64,000 nucleotides of DNA from assembly GCF_001426225.1 (NCBI RefSeq), contig NZ_LMRT01000013.1, forward strand, positions 327,647 to 391,646, given 5' to 3'. The position numbers and the translations under genes are program-made. This DNA comes from Allobosea sp. Leaf344. GTDB taxonomy: Bacteria > Pseudomonadota > Alphaproteobacteria > Rhizobiales > Beijerinckiaceae. Positions 58,415-64,000 of the stretch are shown piece after piece (within the stretch, counting starts at the first letter, position 1; each line of letters opens with the position of its first letter). The notes below the pieces were generated by a model. That model ran no database searches. It had not been told where the DNA came from and saw only the letters and a list, made by a program, of their open reading frames with translations.

Positions 58415-58438
58415 GTGCCAGCCGACCTCGGCTGGCAC
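58415..58438. repeat. Perfect inverted repeat after ettA
   Basis: GTGCCAGCCGA and TCGGCTGGCAC, eleven bases each with a two-base spacer, follow the ettA stop by 24 bases. A T tract is lacking, so it is either a factor-assisted terminator hairpin or a protein site. A further inverted repeat, CCGGTCGG / CCGACCGG, lies near 58,578-58,612 in the same 221-base gap, before the convergent gene's end. Confidence 0.55.
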
Positions 58439-58611
58439 GGGCTGGGTGATGACGCTCGTCAAAGGTCACGGGGCCAGGACGCAGCTTTCGCTCGACCGCC
58501 GGACCATGGCGTTGCCACGCTGACAGCACGACGCTCTCGCCGGCCGGCAATCCCCGTCGGCCCGGCGTAATCAGCCCGGTCGGGCGCGGCTTTCAAGCCG
58601 ACCGGCCGAGC

Positions 58612-59784
58612 CTACCGGCCAGCCAGCGCCTTCACCGCGCCCTCGCGCCCGCCCACCAAAATCCGCGCATCGACATCGAGGATGTCGCGCAGCCCGCACA
58701 GCGCCATCGTCACATCGAGCTCCTTGCGGATGATGTCGAGGCAGCGGGTGACGCCGGCCTCGCCCATCGCGCCGAGCCCGTAGAGGAAGGCGCGGCCGAT
58801 GAAGGTCCCGTGGGCGCCGAGCGCCAGCGCCTTGATCACGTCCTGGCCCGAGCGGATGCCGCCGTCGAACAGGATCTCGATGCGCCCGCCGACCTGGTCG
58901 ACGATCGCCGGCAAGGCGGCGATGGAAGAGAGCGCCCCGTCGAGCTGGCGGCCGCCATGATTGGAGACGATGATCGCGTCCGCGCCGCTTTGCGCAGCCA
59001 TTTCAGCATCTTCCGCGTCGAGGATGCCTTTCAGAATCAACTTGCCGCCCCACAGATCCTTGATCCATTTGACATCGTCCCAATTGAGCTTGGGGTCGAA
59101 CTGGTCGGCGGTCCAGGAGGAGAGCGAGGACATGTCGGCGACGCCGGTGACATGGCCGACGATGTTGCCGAAGCCGCGGCGCGGCGTGTCCAGCATCTTC
59201 AGGCACCAGCGCGGCTTGGTCGCCAGGTTGAGCATGTTCATCAGCGTCGGCTTCGGCGGGGCGGAGAGGCCGTTGCGGACGTCCTTGTGGCGCTGGCCGA
59301 GGATCTGCAGATCGAGGGTCAGCACCAGCGCGGTGACCCCGGCCGCCTTGGCGCGCTGGATCAGCCGGCTGATGAAGTCGCGATCCTTCATCACATAGAG
59401 CTGGAACCAGAAGGGCTGGCCGACATGGTTGGCGATGTCCTCCAGCGAGCAGATGCTCATGGTCGAGAGGGTGAAGGGAACGCCGGCCTTGTGGGCGGCA
59501 CGGGCGGCGAGGATCTCGCCATCGGCGTGTTGCATCCCGGTGAGCCCGGTCGGGGCGAGCGCGACCGGCATCGCCACCGGCTGGCCGACCATGGTCGAGG
59601 CCAAGGTGCGGTTCGTCATGTCGACGGCGACGCGCTGGCGCAGCTTGACGGCGGCGAAATCCTGCTCGTTGGCGCGGTAGGTGCTCTCCGTCCAGGCGCC
59701 CGAATCCGCATAATCGTAGAACATGCGCGGCACCCGGCGCTTGGCCATGATGCGCAGGTCTTCGATGGTCAGGGGCTGGGCCAT
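58612..59784 (-). CDS. FMN-dependent alpha-hydroxy-acid dehydrogenase (LldD-like)
   Basis: A 390-residue flavoenzyme of the L-lactate dehydrogenase/glycolate oxidase family. FMN-binding and active-site segments are visible: PVALAPTGLTGMQHADGE, FWFQLYVMKDR, LVLTLDLQILGQR, IIVSNHGGRQLDGA with the catalytic His and Arg, and DGGIRSGQDVIKALALGA. Its substrate is an L-alpha-hydroxy acid, most probably lactate. Start at 59784 (MAQPLTIEDLRIMAKRRVP) is chosen by conservation. It ends convergently with ettA. Confidence 0.92.
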   Translation of the reverse strand: MAQPLTIEDLRIMAKRRVPRMFYDYADSGAWTESTYRANEQDFAAVKLRQRVAVDMTNRTLASTMVGQPVAMPVALAPTGLTGMQHADGEILAARAAHKAGVPFTLSTMSICSLEDIANHVGQPFWFQLYVMKDRDFISRLIQRAKAAGVTALVLTLDLQILGQRHKDVRNGLSAPPKPTLMNMLNLATKPRWCLKMLDTPRRGFGNIVGHVTGVADMSSLSSWTADQFDPKLNWDDVKWIKDLWGGKLILKGILDAEDAEMAAQSGADAIIVSNHGGRQLDGALSSIAALPAIVDQVGGRIEILFDGGIRSGQDVIKALALGAHGTFIGRAFLYGLGAMGEAGVTRCLDIIRKELDVTMALCGLRDILDVDARILVGGREGAVKALAGR

Positions 59785-59894
59785 GTCGTCGGTCTCGCGT
59801 TTCGCTTCCCTGGCGGTTTGACTGGCATGGCGCCACGCCATGTGCAACCGGCAAGGCTGTCGCGCCAAAAGCCTGTCGCGCTTGGGAGGCGCCG

Positions 59895-60524
59895 TCAGGA
59901 GACCGCCATGTAGCGGCCGGGCCGGTGGTTCATCGCCAGGATGGCGTTGAGCACCGTCGTGCCGAGGATCGAGATCAGCACCTTGTCGGCGGGGAGCACG
60001 AAGAAGGCGGCGAGGAAGATCGCGGCGTCGATGCCGAGCTGGACCCAGCCGGCGCGCAGCCCGTGGCGTTCCTGCAGATACAGCGCCAGGATGTTGACGC
60101 CGCCGATGGCGGTGCGGTGGCGCGCCAGCGCCAGCATGCCCATGCCCATCGCCGCCCCGCCGGCCAGCGCGGCATAGAGCGGGGCGATGCTGGCGATCTG
60201 CAGCCAGCCCGGCGTTGCCTGGACGAGGCCGGAGATGAGGCAGACGGCCGCGAAGGTCCGCAGCGTGAAGGGCAGGCCCATGCGCCGGATCGCGAGCCAG
60301 TAGAAGGGCAGGTTCAGCGCCGAGAACAGCAGCCCGAAGGGCAGGCCGGTGCCATATTGCAGCAGCAAGGCGAGGCCCGCCGCGCTGCCGGTCATCAGGG
60401 TCGCCTTGGCGAAGAGCGCGATGCCCACGGTGATCAGCAAGGTGCCCATCAGGATCGCCAGCGCATCCTCGTAGAAGCGGTGGCGCTGTTGGAGGGGCGG
60501 CGGGGCCGCTGCAGGCTGGGACAT
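59895..60524 (-). CDS. YitT family membrane protein
   Basis: A 209-residue membrane protein with about five or six helices, of the YitT/YqfU (DUF161) type. LMGTLLITVGIALFAKATLM, GSAAGLALLLQYGTGLPFG, and LNLPFYWLAIRRMG are the family's pattern. Function unproven. ATG at 60524; the much longer open frame on this strand is an artefact. It is divergent from the beta-glucosidase, with a 135-base gap. Confidence 0.85.
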   Translation of the reverse strand: MSQPAAAPPPLQQRHRFYEDALAILMGTLLITVGIALFAKATLMTGSAAGLALLLQYGTGLPFGLLFSALNLPFYWLAIRRMGLPFTLRTFAAVCLISGLVQATPGWLQIASIAPLYAALAGGAAMGMGMLALARHRTAIGGVNILALYLQERHGLRAGWVQLGIDAAIFLAAFFVLPADKVLISILGTTVLNAILAMNHRPGRYMAVS

Positions 60525-60659
60525 CGTCCGAGGCTCCGGATTCAGGCGCCGTTCAGGCTGCCATCGCCATGCAATGGTTGAGCCGAGCTGCCCATTCCTG
60601 TAGGGCCGCGATCTGTGCCCGTCACGCATCTCCTGCGCTTTCTCCCCAAGAGGCTTGCC

Positions 60660-62858
60660 ATGATTCTGCGGCTCGTCGCCGTCCTCTTCGCGATGTGTCT
60701 GCCCGCCTTCGCCTTCGGGCAGGGAGCGGTGGGATGGAAGACAGGGCGCGAGGCCGCCGCGATCGAACGCCGCATCCAAGCACTGCTCGGCCGGATGACG
60801 CTGGCGGAAAAAATCGGCCAGCTGCACCTGTCTGGACGGGGCGACGGCTTCGACGAGAGCCAGATCCGCTCCGGCCGGATGGGCGCGGTGATGAATTTCG
60901 TCGTGCCCGCGGAAATCGCCGCCGTGCAGAAGGCGGCCCGCGAGTCGCGGCTGAAGATCCCGCTGATCATCGGGCTCGATGCGGTGCACGGCTTCTCCAC
61001 CTATTTCCCGCTGCCGCTCGGCCAGGCCGCCACCTTCAATCCGAAGCTGATCGAGGAGGCCGCCTATTGGACCGGGCGCGAGGCGAGCGCGGCCGGCATC
61101 AACTGGACCTTCGCGCCGATGGTCGACATGTCGCGCGATCCGCGCTGGGGCCGGGTGCTGGAGGGTGCGGGAGAGGACCCGTTCTATGCCTCGGTCGTCG
61201 CGGCGGCCCGCACGCGCGGCTACCAGCGCGGCGGCGTCGCGGCCTCGGTGAAGCATTTCGTCGGATACGGCGCCGGCGAGGGCGGGCGGGACTACAACTC
61301 GACCTGGATCCCGACGAGCCAGCTGCACGATCTGCATCTGCCGCCGTTCAAGGCGGCGTTCGAGGCGGGTGCGATGACGGCGATGGCCGCCTTCAACGCG
61401 CTGAACGGCATGCCGGCCACCGCCAACAAGGCGATGCTGACCGATCTCCTGCGCGGCCAGTGGCGCTTCAAGGGCTTCGTCACCTCGGATTTCGGCTCGA
61501 TCACCGAATTGCGGCTGCATGGCATCGCGCGCGACGATGCCGAGGCCGCGCGCAAGGCGCTGCTCGCCGGGATCGACATGGATATGATGGGCCATGTCTA
61601 TCACAAGCACCTCGCCGGCGAGGTGAAGGCCGGAAGGGTGCCGATGCAGGCGCTGGACGCGGCGGTGCGTCGGGTGCTGCGGGTGAAGTTCCATCTCGGC
61701 CTGTTCGAGCGCCCCGATGTCGACCCCGCGGCCGCGCCGGCGCTGATGCAGACGCAGGCGGCGCGCGACGTCGCGCTCAGGGCGGCGCAGGAAAGCGTGA
61801 TCCTGCTCAAGAACGCCGCGGAGATCTTGCCGATCAAGCCCTCCGTCGGCTCCGTCGCCGTGATCGGCGCCATGGCGCGGCCGGAGGACGAGCGTGTCTG
61901 GACGGATCCGGCCGGGCTCGGCCGCCGTATCGTCCAGCCCCTGCCCGAGGCGCTTCAGGAGCGGCTGCCGGCGGGTACGCGCGTCTCCTATGCGGCCGGC
62001 GTCGGCAAGGCCTGCGGCACGGAATTCGCCGACAGGCAGGGGGCGATCGATCTCGCGGCGCGCAGCGATCTGGTGGTCGCGATGCTGGGGGAGGATTGCG
62101 AGTTCATGGGCGAGGGCGCCTCGCGCACCGATCTCGGCCTGCCCGGGGTCCAGCAGGCGCTGCTCGAAGCGCTGGTCGCCACCGGCAAGCCGGTGGTGCT
62201 GGTGCTGGCGACGGGCCGGCCCCTGGTTCTGAGCTGGGCGGACCGGCATGTGGCGGCGATCGTGCAGACCTTCCATGGCGGCACGGAGGGCCGGACGGCG
62301 ATCGCCGACGTGCTGGCCGGGAAGGTCAATCCCTCGGGCCGGACGCCGATGAGCTTTCCGCGATCCGTCGGGCAGATCCCGGTCTATTACGACCATCTGC
62401 CGACCGGGCGCCCGCAGCAGATCCGCCAGCGCTATGAATCGATCTACATGGACGAGAAGAACGAGCCGCTCTACCCCTTCGGGTTCGGCCTGTCCTATTC
62501 GCGCTTCAGCTATGGCAACGCCCGGGTCGAGCGCGTGCAGGTGCCGCTCGACGGCACGCTCGAGGTCACGGTCGACGTCACCAATGCCGGCGAGCGGGAT
62601 GGGCAGGAGGTGGTGCAGCTCTATGTCCGCCAGCCCGTCGCCAGCCGGTCGCGGCCGGTCCGCGCGCTGAAGGCTTTCGAGAAGGTGCAGATTCCTGCCG
62701 GAGAGACCCGCAAGGTTCGGCTGCGCGTCCCGGCGCGCGAGCTCGGCTATCACGACGATGCCGGGCACTACCATGTCGAGCCGGGAGCCTTCGAGGTCTA
62801 TCTAGGCGGGTCTTCTTCGGCCTCAGTTGCGGCGTCGTTCACGTTGATCAAGTCTTGA
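60660..62858 (+). CDS. bglX: Exported beta-glucosidase, glycoside hydrolase family 3
   Basis: A 732-residue periplasmic GH3 enzyme that releases glucose from beta-glucosides. A signal peptide (ILRLVAVLFAMCLPAFAFG) precedes the GH3 N-terminal barrel (LIIGLDAVHGFSTYFPLPLG, MSRDPRWGRVLEGAGEDP). The nucleophile is Asp277 in FVTSDFGSITE. The GH3 C-terminal domain (VILLKNAAEILPI) and a fibronectin III-like end (LYPFGFGLSYSRFSY) follow. ATG at 60660 after AAGAGG is preferred to GTG at 60615. Confidence 0.93.
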   Translation: MILRLVAVLFAMCLPAFAFGQGAVGWKTGREAAAIERRIQALLGRMTLAEKIGQLHLSGRGDGFDESQIRSGRMGAVMNFVVPAEIAAVQKAARESRLKIPLIIGLDAVHGFSTYFPLPLGQAATFNPKLIEEAAYWTGREASAAGINWTFAPMVDMSRDPRWGRVLEGAGEDPFYASVVAAARTRGYQRGGVAASVKHFVGYGAGEGGRDYNSTWIPTSQLHDLHLPPFKAAFEAGAMTAMAAFNALNGMPATANKAMLTDLLRGQWRFKGFVTSDFGSITELRLHGIARDDAEAARKALLAGIDMDMMGHVYHKHLAGEVKAGRVPMQALDAAVRRVLRVKFHLGLFERPDVDPAAAPALMQTQAARDVALRAAQESVILLKNAAEILPIKPSVGSVAVIGAMARPEDERVWTDPAGLGRRIVQPLPEALQERLPAGTRVSYAAGVGKACGTEFADRQGAIDLAARSDLVVAMLGEDCEFMGEGASRTDLGLPGVQQALLEALVATGKPVVLVLATGRPLVLSWADRHVAAIVQTFHGGTEGRTAIADVLAGKVNPSGRTPMSFPRSVGQIPVYYDHLPTGRPQQIRQRYESIYMDEKNEPLYPFGFGLSYSRFSYGNARVERVQVPLDGTLEVTVDVTNAGERDGQEVVQLYVRQPVASRSRPVRALKAFEKVQIPAGETRKVRLRVPARELGYHDDAGHYHVEPGAFEVYLGGSSSASVAASFTLIKS

Positions 62859-62987
62859 GCGCATCCATTGCTGCCCTGCTTCCGCTTTGATCTCGACAAG
62901 TTCAGTTTTTCGGTCAATTCTTTTGCTGCGGGGCCTCCGCAGCATGGCAAAGGGGCTCCGGGCGGCTTGGCTTCGAGGGATGCGGCT

Positions 62988-63191
62988 ATGGCGACCGGGA
63001 CTGTGAAGTGGTTCAATACCGAGAAGGGCTTCGGCTTCATTCAGCCGGCCGATGGCGGCAAGGATGTGTTCGTGCACATCACGGCCGTGAAGGAGGCCGG
63101 GCTGATGACGCTGACCGAGGGGCAGAAGGTCTCGTTCGAGCTCAAGACCGAACGCGGCAAGACGGCGGCCGGGTCGCTCCAGCTGCTTTGA
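62988..63191 (+). CDS. Cold-shock protein (CspA family)
   Basis: A 67-residue single cold-shock domain RNA chaperone. Both RNA-binding motifs are present: [10 protein letters not shown] (RNP1) and DVFVHITAV (RNP2), after [14 protein letters not shown]. The 129-base leader from the GH3 stop may carry cold-responsive structure, as in other csp genes. A GAGGGATG lies upstream of the ATG. Confidence 0.95.
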   Translation: MATGTVKWFNTEKGFGFIQPADGGKDVFVHITAVKEAGLMTLTEGQKVSFELKTERGKTAAGSLQLL

Positions 63192-63240
63192 TCCCGTCCT
63201 TGCGTCAGGTGCCGGCAGGCATGGCGGCTCATCGGCCGCT

Positions 63241-63846
63241 ATGACCGGGTCGGATCGCCATGGCCGTGTCTGCGGCGTCTATAGCGCCGTGCCCGGAACG
63301 CCGGGGCAGCCGGACTTCGTCACGGCCGCCGCGCCGCGGTTGCGGCTCGACCTCACGGGCATTCCCGGCGATCTGCATGCCGGCGCCACGCGCCGCTCCG
63401 GCGCCCGCGAGCCATGGCTCACACGGGGCACCGTGATCCGCAACGACCGGCAATTATCCGCTCTGTGCCGGGCCGAGCTCGCCGAGATCGCCCGGCGCGT
63501 GGCGATCCCGCTGCTGCAGCCGGAATGGATCGGCGGCAATCTCTTGGTCGAGGGTCTTCCCGGCTTCTCCGCTCTGGCGCCGGGCAGCCGCCTGGCCTTC
63601 GGCGGCGGCTGGCAGGGCAAGGGCCGCTTCGATGGCGGCGCGATCCTGCGGGTGGAGGGCTACAACCTCCCATGCCGGCAGGCGGGGCGGGCTCTGGCCG
63701 GCTTCTGCGGCGAGCCTGCGCTGGAATTCGCCTTCGTCAAGCAGGCGGCGGAGCTTCGCGGCCTCGTCCTCAGCGTCGATCGCGAAGGCGACATCGCTCC
63801 CGGCGATGCCGTGGTGGTGATCCCGCCCGCTCTGCCGCGCGGCTAG
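63241..63846 (+). CDS. MOSC domain protein
   Basis: A 201-residue protein of the MOSC (MoCo sulfurase C-terminal) type, thought to carry sulfur or bind molybdenum cofactor. The conserved Cys is in VEGYNLPCRQAGRALAGF, and GIPGDLHAGATRR and QPEWIGGNLLVEGLPGFSAL are the typical earlier blocks. It may serve molybdoenzymes together with MogA, but the genes are 12 kb apart. It ends shortly before a palindromic repeat. Confidence 0.87.
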   Translation: MTGSDRHGRVCGVYSAVPGTPGQPDFVTAAAPRLRLDLTGIPGDLHAGATRRSGAREPWLTRGTVIRNDRQLSALCRAELAEIARRVAIPLLQPEWIGGNLLVEGLPGFSALAPGSRLAFGGGWQGKGRFDGGAILRVEGYNLPCRQAGRALAGFCGEPALEFAFVKQAAELRGLVLSVDREGDIAPGDAVVVIPPALPRG

Positions 63847-63936
63847 CCGGCCCCGACCTCTCCCGCACCACGGCCTAGTGTCGAGCGCACGCGGCGTCGC
63901 CGTCAGCGCAATCTCAGCCTCGGCCAGCGTAGGCTC

Positions 63937-64000
63937 GTCGTCCTTGCGAGCGCAGCGAAGCAACCCAGTCTCGTAGCGCTCCGCGGCTCTGGATTGCTTC
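63937..64000. repeat. Palindromic REP-like element, cut by window edge
   Basis: The sequence CCTTGCGAGCGCAGCGAAGC, followed by AACCCAG, and then, after about 18 bases, CTGGATTGCTTC, form an imperfect inverted repeat (GAAGCAACCCAG against CTGGATTGCTTC). This is the style of an abundant dispersed repeat of Rhizobiales genomes (TGCGAGCGMAGCGAAGCAATCC). It continues beyond the window, and 63847-63936 shows nothing else. Confidence 0.7.

Noticed and set aside
60525..62774. Upstream extension of the YitT-like frame across the GH3 gene on the other strand
   Set aside because: Only the C-terminal 209 codons look like protein; the rest is a shadow of the beta-glucosidase.

Overview
The window is about 64 kb of GC-rich chromosome from an alphaproteobacterium, most likely of the Hyphomicrobiales (Rhizobiales). 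The signs are a che operon in the icpA-cheS-cheY1-cheA-cheW order, an mbfA gene under a near-perfect Irr (ICE) box, a DnaG whose CHC2 zinc ligands are replaced, a dnaG-rpoD pair, and a GAAGCAAYCCAG-type palindromic repeat at the right edge. A Bosea-like genus is a guess from overall feel, not proven. No rRNA, CRISPR array or insertion sequence was seen.

Layout. 1-11,046: carB (cut by the left edge) and carA on the minus strand enclose a zinc-response pair (putative Zur box, COG0523 GTPase, AztD-like secreted protein), gtrA, a methyltransferase, cfa, an HD-GYP protein, a GNAT and a truncated haemoglobin. 11,047-15,782: yqeY, dnaG, rpoD and a terminator. 15,810-21,662: an ArsR/AHSA1 operon with its own palindromic operator, yjbQ, hlyU, a PAS-GGDEF-EAL protein, a PfpI-like protein and an MFS transporter. 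21,663-23,779: an AT-rich accessory insert holding one long unknown gene that appears split by a frameshift at an A8 run. 23,780-29,472: a core-MetE protein, a small membrane protein, a YciA thioesterase, and a Tat-exported substrate-binding protein next to a chemoreceptor.

29,473-31,635: a second AT-rich accessory patch with a HEPN (ApeA-like) protein, a tRNA with CAT anticodon and a degenerate copy of its 3' half. 31,636-37,863: a membrane hydrolase-like protein, an ICMT-type methyltransferase, a 47-residue lipoprotein, a secreted NlpC/papain-like protein, an L,D-transpeptidase, mbfA with its Irr box, and an EamA exporter. 37,948-48,647: an eleven-gene chemotaxis cluster, all on the plus strand and mostly with overlapping or tightly spaced genes. 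48,794-54,103: a Tat-exported glutathione peroxidase, a D-carbamoylase-like amidase, mogA, and a three-gene minus-strand operon (fliK-like, FlhB-C-like, GNAT) that looks flagellar. 54,285-63,846: aldo/keto reductase, a small secreted protein, an MBL-fold protein, ettA, an FMN alpha-hydroxyacid dehydrogenase, a YitT-like protein, a GH3 beta-glucosidase, a cold-shock protein and a MOSC protein.

Most of the window is ordinary core genome. The parts most worth attention are the two AT-rich patches (a frameshifted large unknown protein and a HEPN protein beside a tRNA with a duplicated 3' end), the metal-responsive operators in front of the COG0523 gene and mbfA, and the chemotaxis cluster with an extra divergent receiver. 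Starts were chosen by conserved N-termini and ribosome-binding sites; all functions are from recognition of motifs by eye, with no database search.
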